Shown here: positions 23,035 through 33,438 of the stretch, piece after piece
Layout: each line of letters starts with the position of its first letter
Position numbering within the stretch: the stretch's first letter is position 1
Assembly (NCBI GenBank): GCA_023657425.1
Contig: JAGTJW010000001.1
Location: forward strand, 1,302,001-1,366,000
Length of the DNA: 64,000 nt
Source: Ideonella sp. WA131b
GTDB lineage: Bacteria > Pseudomonadota > Gammaproteobacteria > Burkholderiales > Burkholderiaceae_C
Reading direction: 5' to 3'
Translations under genes and position numbers: made by a program
Notes under the pieces: model-generated
What the model saw: only the letters and a program-made list of their open reading frames with translations
The model's database searches: none
What the model was told of the DNA's origin: nothing

Positions 23035-23891
23035 GCGCAGGCCACCTCCAGCCGCATCCAGCCCTCCAGCGTGGCGCCGGGCAGCAGGTCGACGAGGCCG
23101 TGCGTGGGCGGTTCGGCCATGTGGATGGCGTTGCTCACGTGGCTCACGGGCTCGACGCACCAGTAAGGCCTGGTGGCCGGCGTGTAGACCACGAGCCGCG
23201 TGCACGAGGACGTGAGCCTGAGCGACAGCCGCTCGTCGCGCAGCCGCGCCGCGCCTTGCCAGCCGTCGAAGCAGTGGTCGAAGCCCAGGTGGGCGACGTC
23301 GCCGTCGATGCCGGCCTGCGGCAGCTGGCGCACGGGCAGGCCGCTGGCGTCGGGTTCCCAGCGGCTGCTGACCTCGGCGTGCAGCCGGCTGCGCGAGCGC
23401 TTGGGGAAGTACGGATGCCAGCCCAGGCCCGCGGGCTGCGCGCGCTCGTCGGTGTTGGTGAGGGTCAGGCGCAGCGTGAGCGCGCTGCCGTTGAGCTCGA
23501 AGCGCTGGCGCGCGGCGAAGGCAAAGGGCCAGTGCGCGTCGGGCACGTGGGTGTAGCGCAGCTCGGCCTCGGTGCCGGCCTGCGACGCTACGGCCCAGGG
23601 CCGCAGCCAGCCCACGCCGTGCACGGAGTGCGGGTTGTCGTCGAAGTTGGGCGCGGTGGCGTGGTCCTGCCCGTGCCAGCGGAAGCGCCGGTAACCCAGG
23701 CGGTTGGAGTAGGGCACCAGCGGGTAGCAGGCTGCGGCGCGGCTGCTGGTCAGGTCGGCGGGCTCGGTGCTGCGCAGCACGGCCTGCTCGCCATGGGCGT
23801 CGGTGAACCACAGGCCGGCGATCGCACCGCCGAGGTCGGGCCGCAGGGCCAGACGCAAAGGCCCGGCGTTCAGGGTGAGGGTGGGCGTGAT
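23031..23891 (-). CDS. Aldose 1-epimerase family protein (unusual start)
   Basis: 286 residues if translation starts at the ATC codon at 23891, which is preceded by GGAG with a six-base spacer. No in-frame ATG or GTG lies between the aceE-like stop (24019) and the first conserved residues. The longest frame (to 24146) overlaps the upstream gene and adds arginine/proline-rich sequence unlike the family. The conserved core is clear: YPLVPYSNRLGYRRFRW, HSVHGVGWLRPW with the active-site His, GLGWHPYFPK, and the C-terminal YWCVEPVSHVSNAIHM. GalM-like enzymes interconvert alpha and beta anomers of sugars. It is in an operon with an SMP-30 lactonase and glpD. Confidence 0.8.
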   Translation of the reverse strand: MTPTLTLNAGPLRLALRPDLGGAIAGLWFTDAHGEQAVLRSTEPADLTSSRAAACYPLVPYSNRLGYRRFRWHGQDHATAPNFDDNPHSVHGVGWLRPWAVASQAGTEAELRYTHVPDAHWPFAFAARQRFELNGSALTLRLTLTNTDERAQPAGLGWHPYFPKRSRSRLHAEVSSRWEPDASGLPVRQLPQAGIDGDVAHLGFDHCFDGWQGAARLRDERLSLRLTSSCTRLVVYTPATRPYWCVEPVSHVSNAIHMAEPPTHGLVDLLPGATLEGWMRLEVACA

Positions 23892-24018
23892 GGTCGTCTC
23901 CGGCAGGGGTGTCCGTGCGGCGATGATGCCGCAGGCCAGCCCGTCCGGGCTGCGCCTGCGGATGCCGCGGTGTGTTGCGGGGCGCTTCGACCGGCACCGC
24001 GCGACCGGGGGCGCGGGA

Positions 24019-26790
24019 TCACAGCGTCCAGGGCGCGGGCGTCGGCGCCAGGCCCCAGCGCGTGCGGGCCTCGGCCGGCACGCTGGCCGGCAACGCGCGG
24101 TCGTCGGCCAGCGCCACCAGCGCACGCAGTGCGATGTGGCGCGCATCGACCTCGAAGAAGCCGCGCACGGCCTCGCGGCTGTCGCTGCGGCCGAAGCCGT
24201 CGGTGCCCAGCGTGGCGTAGCGGCGGCCGGCCGGCAGGTAGGCGCGGATCTGCTCGGGCACCGCGCGCACGTAATCGGTGGCGGCGACGATGGGGCCGGC
24301 CGTGGCCGCCAGCTGTGCCGTCACCCAGGCCGCGGCGGGCTCGGCCCCCAGCACGCGCCCGCGCTCGGCGGCCATGCCCTCGCGCGCGAGTTCGCTCCAC
24401 GAGGTGACGCTGGCCACCGTGGCGGCCACCCCGAACTCCGCCGCCAGCCGCCGCGCGGCGGCCAGCGCGTCGTGCAGGATGGCGCCGCTGCCCAAGAGCA
24501 CGCAGCGCGGGGCATCGGCCGGCAGCGAGGCCACCTCGGGCAGCGCCGGCAGCACATGCAAACCGCGCAACACGCCCTCGGCCGCCCCCTCCGGCATCGG
24601 CGGCTGCTCGTGGTTCTGGTTCATCACCGTGAGGTAGAAGAACACGTCGTGCTGCTGCTGGAGCATGCGCTGCATGCCGTGCTCGACGATCAGCGCCAGC
24701 TCGTAGGCGAAAGCCGGGTCCCAGGCCACGCAGTTGGGCACGGTGGCGGCCACCAAGTGGCTGCTGCCGTCCTGGTGCTGCAGGCCCTCGCCCGACAACG
24801 TGGTGCGGCCCGAGGTGGCACCGAGCAGGAAGCCGCGCGCGCGCTGGTCGGCGGCGGCCCAGATGAGGTCGCCCACGCGCTGGAAGCCGAACATCGAGTA
24901 GTAGATGTAGAACGGCAGCATCGCCAGGCCGTGCGTGCTGTAGCTGGTGGCCGCGGCCGTCCACGAGGCCATGGCGCCGGCCTCGCTGATGCCTTCTTCC
25001 AGGATCTGGCCGTCGCGGCTTTCGCGGTAGCTGGCCAGGGTGCCGGCGTCCTCGGGCTCGTAGCGCTGGCCCTCGGGCGCGTAGATGCCCAACTGGCGGA
25101 ACAGCGCCGCCATGCCGAAGGTGCGTGCCTCGTCGGCCACGATGGGCACGATGCGCGGGCCGAGCCCGGGCTCCTTCAGCAGGTTGCCCAACAGCCGCAC
25201 GAAGGCCATCGTGGTGCTCATGGCCCTGCCCCCGGCCTGCAGCGCGAAGGCCGCCACGCGCGTGGCCGACGGCACCGGCAGCGGCGGCTCGGCGGCCTGC
25301 GGCGCGCGCACCGGCATCGGCCCGCCGAGTGCGGTGCGGCGCTCGCGCAGGTAGTGCGCCTCGGCGCTGTCGGCCGCCGGCCGCACAAAGGCCTGGGCGC
25401 GCGCGGCCTCGTCGCTCATCGGCAGGCGAAAGCGCCGTGCGAAGGCCACGAGGTCGTCGCCGTCGAGCTTCTTGTGCTGGTGCGTGGTCATGCGGCCCTG
25501 GGCCGTCTGGCCCATGCCGTAGCCCTTCATGGTCTTGGCCAGGATGACCACCGGCGCGCCGCGGTGCCGCACCGCCGCGGCGTAGGCGGCGTGGATCTTC
25601 ACCAGGTCGTGGCCGCCGCGGTGCAGGCGGTCGATCTCGTCGTCGGTCATGGCGCCCACCAGCGCGCGCAGCTCGGGGCTCTGGCCGAAGAACCTCTCGC
25701 GGTTGTAGGCGCCGTCGTTGGCGCTGAAGGTCTGGAACTGGCCGTCCACCGTGCGCGCAAAAGCCCGCGCCAGGGCCTGCGTGGTGTCGCGCGCGAAGAG
25801 GGCGTCCCAGTCGGAGCCCCACAGCAGCTTGATCACGTGCCACCCGGCCCCAGCGAACACGGTTTCCAGCTCGTCGACGATGCGGCCGTTGCCGCGCACG
25901 GGGCCGTCCAGGCGCTGCAGGTTGCAGTTGACAACGAAGACGAGGTTGTCGAGCCGCTCGCGTGCGGCGATGCTCAAGCCGGCCAGCGACTCGGGCTCGT
26001 CCATCTCGCCGTCGCCGAAGAAGCCCCAGACGCGGCGGTCCGTCGGCGGTGTGAGGCCGCGGTGCTCCAGGTACCGCAGGAAGCGCGCCTGGTACACCGC
26101 CGAGATCGGCCCCAGGCCCATGCTGCCGGTGGGGAACTGCCAGAAGTCGGGCATCAGCCAGGGGTGCGGGTAGGAGCTCAGGCCGCGCACCGTCTCGCCC
26201 CGCGCGCGCGCCGCGGCGGCGGTGACCTCCTGGCGGTAGTGGTCCAGGTCAGCCTCGGTGAGCCGGCCCTCCACAAACGCGCGGGCGTAGACACCGGGCG
26301 CCGAGTGCGGCTGCACGTAGACGAGATCGCCGCCGTGGGCCGCACCGGGCGTGTCCGATCGGGCGCGGAAGAAGTGGTTGAAGCCGACCTCGAACAGGTC
26401 GGCCGCCGAGGCATAGCTGCTGATGTGGCCGCCCAGCTCGCCCTGGCGCAGGTTGGCGCGCACCACCATCGCCAGCGCGTTCCAGCGCATCAGCGCGGCC
26501 AGGCGCTGCTCGATCTCGAGGTCGCCCGGGAACGCCGCCTGCTCGTGCAGCGCGATGGTGTTGACGTAGGGCGTCTGCCGCGCCGGCTGCCAGGCCAGCG
26601 CGTGGCGGCGGGCCTCGTCCTGCAGCGCGTTGAGCACGAAGCGCGCGCGCTCCGGGCCGCCCTCGCGCACCAGCGTGGCCAACGCGTCAAGCCACTCGCG
26701 GGTTTCTGCCGGGTCCGCGTCGGCCGGAAATCGCACGGCGTGAAGCAGCGCCTCGAACTCGGGCGTGCCGGGGGCGGGGAAGGCGGTCAT
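24019..26790 (-). CDS. Homodimeric pyruvate dehydrogenase E1 (AceE-like)
   Basis: 923 residues, close to the family length (about 890). The N-terminal half holds the AceE pattern TPYVNTIALHEQAAFPGDLE, WNALAMVVRANLRQGELGGH with ISSYASAADLFEVGFNHFFR, and the thiamine diphosphate motif FGDGEMDEPES...NLVFVVNCNLQRLDG. The C-terminal half is transketolase-like. Family members decarboxylate pyruvate (or a related 2-oxoacid, as in MdeB) and transfer the acyl group to lipoyl-E2. No aceF or lpd lies nearby, so this is a stand-alone paralogue that presumably borrows E2/E3 from another locus, or uses a different 2-oxoacid. It starts a minus-strand run with galM, SMP-30 and glpD genes. Confidence 0.88.
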   Translation of the reverse strand: MTAFPAPGTPEFEALLHAVRFPADADPAETREWLDALATLVREGGPERARFVLNALQDEARRHALAWQPARQTPYVNTIALHEQAAFPGDLEIEQRLAALMRWNALAMVVRANLRQGELGGHISSYASAADLFEVGFNHFFRARSDTPGAAHGGDLVYVQPHSAPGVYARAFVEGRLTEADLDHYRQEVTAAAARARGETVRGLSSYPHPWLMPDFWQFPTGSMGLGPISAVYQARFLRYLEHRGLTPPTDRRVWGFFGDGEMDEPESLAGLSIAARERLDNLVFVVNCNLQRLDGPVRGNGRIVDELETVFAGAGWHVIKLLWGSDWDALFARDTTQALARAFARTVDGQFQTFSANDGAYNRERFFGQSPELRALVGAMTDDEIDRLHRGGHDLVKIHAAYAAAVRHRGAPVVILAKTMKGYGMGQTAQGRMTTHQHKKLDGDDLVAFARRFRLPMSDEAARAQAFVRPAADSAEAHYLRERRTALGGPMPVRAPQAAEPPLPVPSATRVAAFALQAGGRAMSTTMAFVRLLGNLLKEPGLGPRIVPIVADEARTFGMAALFRQLGIYAPEGQRYEPEDAGTLASYRESRDGQILEEGISEAGAMASWTAAATSYSTHGLAMLPFYIYYSMFGFQRVGDLIWAAADQRARGFLLGATSGRTTLSGEGLQHQDGSSHLVAATVPNCVAWDPAFAYELALIVEHGMQRMLQQQHDVFFYLTVMNQNHEQPPMPEGAAEGVLRGLHVLPALPEVASLPADAPRCVLLGSGAILHDALAAARRLAAEFGVAATVASVTSWSELAREGMAAERGRVLGAEPAAAWVTAQLAATAGPIVAATDYVRAVPEQIRAYLPAGRRYATLGTDGFGRSDSREAVRGFFEVDARHIALRALVALADDRALPASVPAEARTRWGLAPTPAPWTL

Positions 26791-26812
26791 GGCGGGTGTC
26801 CGGGAGCCGGGC

Positions 26813-27328
26813 TCACCACCGCATGCCGGGCCTGTCGAGCTCGACCTTCAGGTAATGGGCCCCGGGGATCGGGTTGTAGTAGTACGGCGGGATCTCGACG
26901 AAGCCCAGCGAGGCGTACAGCCCGCGCGCGGCCTCCATGTCGTCGAGCGTGTCCAGCAGCATGCAGCTGTGGCCGGCCTGTGCGGCCCTCTCCATCAGCT
27001 GCTGCGCGAGCAGCCGGCCCAGGCCGAAGCGACGGAAGGCACGCCGCACGTACAGGCGCTTCATCTCGCAGGCGTTGGCGTGGTCGGACTCGGGCAGCGG
27101 ACGCATGGCCACGCAGCCGGCCGGCTCGCCATCGACCAGCGCCAGCAGCAGCGCCCCGTGCGGCTGCGCGTACACCCCAGGCAGCGTGGCCAGTTCGCGT
27201 TCGAAGTTCTGGAAACACAGGTCAACGCCCAGTGCGGCCGCGTATTCGCGGATCAGCGTGCGCACGGCACCCAGCGCCTCGGCGCCTTCGGCCGTGACGA
27301 GCTGGATGTGCGGACTGGCGGGCTCCAT
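26813..27328 (-). CDS. GNAT family N-acetyltransferase
   Basis: 171 residues from ATG 27328 (MEPASPHIQLVTAEGAEAL). The acetyl-CoA binding fold is evident: LLALVDGEPAGCVAMRPL, CEMKRLYVRRAFRRFGLGRL with the R-x-x-G-x-G loop, LLAQQLMERAAQAG, and the C-terminal ARGLYASLGFVEIPPYYYNP. The substrate cannot be predicted. It lies 22 bp upstream of the aceE-like gene on the same strand, so the two may share a transcript. Confidence 0.85.
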   Translation of the reverse strand: MEPASPHIQLVTAEGAEALGAVRTLIREYAAALGVDLCFQNFERELATLPGVYAQPHGALLLALVDGEPAGCVAMRPLPESDHANACEMKRLYVRRAFRRFGLGRLLAQQLMERAAQAGHSCMLLDTLDDMEAARGLYASLGFVEIPPYYYNPIPGAHYLKVELDRPGMRW

Positions 27329-27345
27329 CGACGGTCGTGCCTGCG

Positions 27346-28023
27346 CTACAGGCCCAGCCGCGCCAGCCACCAGGCCAGGCCGCCGGCCGCCGCCGCCAGC
27401 ACCAGCGCGAGCGTGCGCTGTGCCAGGCCGTCGGCGCTGGCCGGCGTGCCGGCGGGCAGCGCCTTGTCGCCGTCGATCATGGGTTTGACGAGGTTGCGGC
27501 GCTTCACCAGGTACACCGCGATGGCCAGCACGTGCAGCACCGCCAGGCCGATGATCAGCCACTGGCCCCAGGTCTTGTGCAAGCTGGTGGCCAGCAAGCC
27601 GGTGTCGGTGCTGACGTAGCGGTTGAGCGGGCCGACGAAGGCGATCTCGTCGTCGGAGATCAGCCCCAGGCCCACCTGCGCCATCAGCACCGCCAGGATG
27701 GCAAAGACGCTGAGCGCGCCGGTGGGGCTGTGACCGACGTCGAGCCGCTCCCCGGGTTGCACCTCGCCGCGCAGATAGCGCAGCAGCGTGCCGGGTGCGT
27801 AAACGAAGCGCGCAAAGCGGCTCCAGTGTCCGCCGACGAAGCCCCAGGCCAGGCGGAACACCAGCAGCGCCAGCACGCACAGACCCAGCCGCGTGTGCCA
27901 GACCATGGCGCCGCCGCCGACCTTGGCTGTGACGACGCAGCCGATGACGGCCGCGGCCAGCAGCCAGTGAAAGAGGCGCGTGGGCAAGTCCCAGACGCGG
28001 GTGGGTACGGAATCGGCGGACAT
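27346..28023 (-). CDS. Cytochrome b561-type membrane protein
   Basis: 225 residues. Starts VPTRVWDLPTRLFHWLLAAA with the first haem-ligand His in TRLFHW, followed by VWHTRLGLCVLALLVFRLAW, VGHSPTGALSVFAILAVLM and LHKTWGQWLIIGLAVLHVLA with further histidines. Four to five transmembrane helices are visible. Proteins of this class pass electrons between quinol and soluble c-type cytochromes or other partners. It is divergent from a cytochrome c' gene with a 193-bp gap; such pairs often form one electron-transfer chain. Confidence 0.85.
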   Translation of the reverse strand: MSADSVPTRVWDLPTRLFHWLLAAAVIGCVVTAKVGGGAMVWHTRLGLCVLALLVFRLAWGFVGGHWSRFARFVYAPGTLLRYLRGEVQPGERLDVGHSPTGALSVFAILAVLMAQVGLGLISDDEIAFVGPLNRYVSTDTGLLATSLHKTWGQWLIIGLAVLHVLAIAVYLVKRRNLVKPMIDGDKALPAGTPASADGLAQRTLALVLAAAAGGLAWWLARLGL

Positions 28024-28173
28024 CTTGCGGGCCAGGGCAGGTTGGGGGTGGCGTAGCCTGCACCATACCGCGCCATGCCGCGATCCCGCCAGCGACCGGC
28101 CCGTCCCCGTGCAAACCCGGGGGTGCTTGGGCCCCGGTGACGGCCGTCACGCACCTGTCGGTGCTGGGCTCGC

Positions 28174-28179
28174 TACACT
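28174..28179 (+). promoter_or_regulatory. Probable -10 box of the cytochrome c' gene
   Basis: TACACT within GGGCTCGCTACACTGACC (28166-28183), about 38 bp before the start codon. The same 18-base string occurs on the minus strand in front of the formamidase gene, which strengthens the idea of a core promoter. The -35 region is not obvious. Confidence 0.4.
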
Positions 28180-28216
28180 GACCCGGTCCTGCCAACCACT
28201 CCCCCAGGAGGTTTCC

Positions 28217-28672
28217 ATGTCCCGTGTGATGCTCGTGTGTGCGGCCGTCGTCGGCCTTGCGACGGCGCTGCCTGCCGCCGCGCAGTTCCAGAAGCCCGAA
28301 GACGCGGTCAAGTACCGCAAGGCCGCCTTCACGGTGATGGCCACGCACTTCGGCCGCATCGGCGCCATGGCCAACGGCCGCGTGCCCTTCAACGGCCCCG
28401 CCGCCGCGGCCAATGCCGATATCGTGGCCTTCGTGGCCAACCTGCCGTTTGCCGGCTTCGTCGAGGGGACCGCGGGCACCGAGAAGGGCGCACCCCTGGC
28501 CAAGGTCTGGACGGAGCGTGCCAAGTTCGACGCCGCCGCGAAGAAGATGGTGGAAGAGTCGGCCAAGCTGGCAGCCGCTGCCAAGGCCAACAACCTGGAT
28601 CAGCTCAAGGCCGCATTCGGCGCCACCGCCGCCTCCTGCAAGGCCTGCCACGACGACTTCCGCGTGCAGTAA
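28217..28672 (+). CDS. Cytochrome c'
   Basis: 151 residues from ATG 28217, preceded by a textbook AGGAGG ribosome-binding site. A signal peptide (MSRVMLVCAAVVGLATALPA, cut after AAA-Q) exports it to the periplasm. The mature protein is a four-helix bundle with FQKPEDAVKYRKAAFTVMA at the start and the haem-attachment motif CKACHDDFR at the C-terminal end, the hallmark of cytochromes c'. These proteins bind NO and may protect against nitrosative stress. It lies opposite the cytochrome b561-type gene. Confidence 0.93.
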   Translation: MSRVMLVCAAVVGLATALPAAAQFQKPEDAVKYRKAAFTVMATHFGRIGAMANGRVPFNGPAAAANADIVAFVANLPFAGFVEGTAGTEKGAPLAKVWTERAKFDAAAKKMVEESAKLAAAAKANNLDQLKAAFGATAASCKACHDDFRVQ

Positions 28673-28693
28673 GCCGCCGCACCCGTGTCCCCC

Positions 28694-28725
28694 GAGGCCC
28701 GCCACCGGCGGGCCTCGTCGTTTGT
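28694..28725. terminator. Bidirectional-type terminator hairpin
   Basis: A perfect 10-bp stem GAGGCCCGCC-ACC-GGCGGGCCTC (28694-28716), followed on the plus strand by GTCGTTTGTGG. It lies between the converging cytochrome c' and tgt genes (stops at 28672 and 28732). The T-run is short, so termination strength is uncertain. Confidence 0.65.
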
Positions 28726-28731
28726 GGCTGA

Positions 28732-30155
<1,424 letters not shown>

Positions 30156-30160
<5 letters not shown>

Positions 30161-31226
30161 TCAAGCGGGCCAGCTGCATTGAGTCGCCGTAGCTGAAGAA
30201 GCGGTAGCGGCTCTCGATGGCGTGGCGGTAGAGGGCCATCACATGGGCGTGGCCTGCGAAAGCGCTCACCAGCATCATCAGCGTGCTCTTGGGCAGGTGG
30301 AAGTTCGTGATGAGCCGGTCGACGACGCGGAACTGGAAGCCCGGCGTGATGAAGATGTCGGTGTCGCCGGTGCAGGCCTGCAGCGCCCCAAGGCGCGCGG
30401 CGCTTTCCAGTGAACGCAGCGTGGTCGTGCCCACGGCCACCACGCGGCCGCCGCGGGCCTTTGTGGCCGCGATGGCGTCGACCGTGGTCTGCGGCACCTC
30501 GAACCACTCGCTGTGCATGCGGTGCTTGCTGATCCGCTCCACGCGCACCGGCTGGAAAGTGCCGGCGCCCACGTGCAGCGTCACGGCCGCGCGCTGCACG
30601 CCGCGCCCGGCCAGCGCGTCGAGCACGGCCTGGTCGAAGTGCAGCGCCGCCGTGGGCGCGGCCACGGCGCCGGGGCGGGCGGCGAACACCGTCTGGTAGC
30701 GGCGCTCGTCGTCGGCGCTGTCGGGGTGTTCGATGTAGGGCGGCAGCGGCACGTGGCCGTGGCGCTCCAGCAGCGCCAGCGGCTCCGACGGGAAGCGCAG
30801 CACGAAGAGCGCTTCGTCCGGCCCGGCGCGGCCCAGCACCTCGGCGTCGAAGCCCTCGGCGCCACCCAGGCGCACCAGGCCGCCAGCGCGCGGCGACTTG
30901 CTGGCCCGCAGGTGCGCGTGCACCACGTGGCCGGGCAGGAGGCGCTCCACCAGCACCTCCACAGCGCCGCCCGTGGGTTTTTCGCCGAAGAGCCGCGCCT
31001 TGATCACCCGCGTGTCGTTGAACACCAGCAGGTCGCCGGGCTGCAGCAGCGCGGGCAGCTCGCGGAACACGCGGTCCACCGGAGCGGGGCCGGTGCCGTC
31101 GAGCAGGCGCGAGGCGCTGCGCTCGGCGGCGGGGTGCTGGGCGATGAGCTCGGGCGGGAGCTCAAAGTCGAAGTCGGCGAGCGCGTACTCGCGGTGCGGC
31201 GCGGAGGGGGTGGCGGGAGCAGACAT
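30156..31226 (-). CDS. queA: S-adenosylmethionine:tRNA ribosyltransferase-isomerase
   Basis: 356 residues from ATG 31226; upstream codons in frame are antisense of recG. QueA forms epoxyqueuosine on tRNA after Tgt has inserted preQ1. Family signatures: [72 protein letters not shown] and [20 protein letters not shown]. It is divergent from recG (59 bp between starts) and upstream of tgt. Its stop codon lies in the downstream repeat array. Confidence 0.96.
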
Positions 31227-31284
31227 GACCCGGGGCTTGACCGGCCCTGGAAGCGCTGCGCGGCAGCGGGGCCAAAATTCTTCC

Positions 31285-33411
31285 ATGCCCACCCCTGCCG
31301 CGCCAAGCCAGGCCCCGAAGGCCCCCGGGCCGACGGCGGCATCCGCGCCAGCGGGCAAACCCCTGTCGGCGCCGCAGCGCGCGCTGCGCAAGCTGGGCCT
31401 GGTGCGCGACATCGACCTCGCGCTGCACCTGCCACTGCGCTACGAGGACGAGACGCGCCTGGTCACCATCGCCAGCCTGCGCGACGGCGTGAGCGGCCAG
31501 GTGCAGGGCCAGGTGGTGGACAGCCGGGTGGAGCAGCGCACGCGCCGCCAGCTGCTGGTGCGCGTGGACGACGGCAGTGGCGAGCTGCTGCTGCGCCTGC
31601 TGCACTTCTACCCGAGCACGCAGAAGACCCTGGCCCCGGGAACGCTGGTGCGTGTGAAGGGCGAGCTGCGCGCGGGATTCTTCGGCCGCGAGATGGTGCA
31701 CCCGGAGTTCCGCGCCGTGCAGCCCGAGACGCCCCTGCCCGCGGGCCTGACGCCCGTCTACCCCAGCAGCGCGCAGTTGCCGCAGGCCTACCTGCGCAAG
31801 TGCGTGGCGGCAGCGCTGGCGCGCGCGCCGCTGCACGAGCTTCTGCCCGAGGGCACGGTGCCGGCGGGGCTGCCGGCGCTGCGCGAGGCGGTGCAGTTCC
31901 TGCACAACCCGCCGCCCGGCACCAGCCTGGAGGCGCTGGAGCAGCGCCAACATCCGGCCTGGCAGCGCCTGAAGCTCGACGAGCTGCTGGCCCAGCAGCT
32001 GGCCCAGGCCCAAGCCCGCGCCGAGCGCGCGCGGCTGCGCGCGCCAGTGCTGGCGGCGCGGCCGGGCGGTCTGGCCGAGCGGCTGCTGGCCGCGCTGCCG
32101 TTTGCGCTGACCGGCGCCCAGCAGCGCGTCGTGGCCGAGATCGCCGCCGACCTGGCGCGCCCGCAGCCCATGCACCGGCTGCTGCAGGGCGACGTCGGCT
32201 CGGGCAAGACGGTGGTGGCCGCGCTGGCCGCTGCCGCCGCCATCGACGCCGGCTGGCAGTGCGCGCTGATGGCGCCCACCGAGATCCTGGCCGAGCAGCA
32301 CTTCCGCAAGCTGGTGCAGTGGCTTCAGCCGCTGGGCGTGGGCATCGCCTGGCTCACCGGCAGCCGCAAGGGGCGCGGGCGGCGCGAGCAGCTCGCGGCG
32401 GTGGCCGAAGGCCGCGCCGGCCTGGTGGTGGGCACGCACGCCGTCATCCAGCACGACGTGGCCTTCGCGAAGCTCGGCCTGGCGGTGGTGGACGAGCAGC
32501 ACCGCTTCGGCGTGGCGCAGCGGCTGGCGCTGCGTGACAAGCTGGCGGCCAGCGAGGTCACCCTCGAGCCGCATCTGCTCATGATGAGCGCCACGCCCAT
32601 CCCGCGCACGCTGGCCATGAGCCACTACGCCGACCTCGACCTTTCCACCATCGACGAGCTGCCCCCCGGCCGCACGCCCATCGTCACCAAGGTCTTCGAG
32701 GACGGCCGCCGCGCCCAGGTGCTGGCGCGCGTGCGCGATGCCGTGGCCGCCGGGCAGCAGGTGTACTGGGTGTGCCCGCTGGTGGAGGAGAGCGAGCACC
32801 TCGATCTGCAGAACGCCACCGCCACGCATGCCGAGCTCGCCGCGCTCATGACAGCGGCCGTGCCGGGCGCCCCTGGTGGTGCGATGGTGGGCCTGCTGCA
32901 CGGCCGCATGCCGCCGGCCGAGAAGGCGGCCGTGATGTCCCTCTTCAGCGCAGGCACGATGAAGCTGCTGGTGGCCACCACCGTGATCGAGGTCGGCGTG
33001 GACGTGCCCAACGCCAGCCTCATGGTGATCGAGCACGCCGAGCGCTTCGGCCTGGCGCAGCTGCACCAGCTGCGCGGGAGAGTGGGCCGAGGGGCCGCGG
33101 CGAGTGTGTGCGTGCTGCTCTACACCGCGCCGCTGTCGCCCACCGGCAAGACGCGCCTGAAGGCCATGGCCGAGACGACCGACGGCTTCGAGATCGCGCG
33201 CCGTGATCTCGAGATCCGTGGCCCCGGCGAGTTCATGGGCGCGCGGCAGAGCGGCGACGCGCTGCTGCGCTTTGCCGACCTGGCCACCGACGAGCCGCTG
33301 CTGCAACAGGCCCGCGCCGCCGCCGTGCGGCTGCTGGCCGAGCACCCGGCGCGCGCGCAGCAGCAGGTGGACCGCTGGCTGGGTGCCAAGACCGAGTTCC
33401 TCAAGGCCTGA
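31285..33411 (+). CDS. recG: ATP-dependent DNA helicase RecG
   Basis: 708 residues from ATG 31285. RecG reverses stalled replication forks and processes Holliday junctions. The N-terminal wedge (OB-fold) region precedes superfamily 2 helicase motifs: Walker [16 protein letters not shown] near residue 300, motif [11 protein letters not shown], motif [14 protein letters not shown], motif [16 protein letters not shown] and motif [14 protein letters not shown]. Length matches the family. It is followed 27 bp later by oxyR, a pairing common in Beta- and Gammaproteobacteria. Confidence 0.97.
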   Translation: MPTPAAPSQAPKAPGPTAASAPAGKPLSAPQRALRKLGLVRDIDLALHLPLRYEDETRLVTIASLRDGVSGQVQGQVVDSRVEQRTRRQLLVRVDDGSGELLLRLLHFYPSTQKTLAPGTLVRVKGELRAGFFGREMVHPEFRAVQPETPLPAGLTPVYPSSAQLPQAYLRKCVAAALARAPLHELLPEGTVPAGLPALREAVQFLHNPPPGTSLEALEQRQHPAWQRLKLDELLAQQLAQAQARAERARLRAPVLAARPGGLAERLLAALPFALTGAQQRVVAEIAADLARPQPMHRLLQGDVGSGKTVVAALAAAAAIDAGWQCALMAPTEILAEQHFRKLVQWLQPLGVGIAWLTGSRKGRGRREQLAAVAEGRAGLVVGTHAVIQHDVAFAKLGLAVVDEQHRFGVAQRLALRDKLAASEVTLEPHLLMMSATPIPRTLAMSHYADLDLSTIDELPPGRTPIVTKVFEDGRRAQVLARVRDAVAAGQQVYWVCPLVEESEHLDLQNATATHAELAALMTAAVPGAPGGAMVGLLHGRMPPAEKAAVMSLFSAGTMKLLVATTVIEVGVDVPNASLMVIEHAERFGLAQLHQLRGRVGRGAAASVCVLLYTAPLSPTGKTRLKAMAETTDGFEIARRDLEIRGPGEFMGARQSGDALLRFADLATDEPLLQQARAAAVRLLAEHPARAQQQVDRWLGAKTEFLKA

Positions 33412-33438
33412 GGCCACGTCGCGCGCGACAATCGCCGC

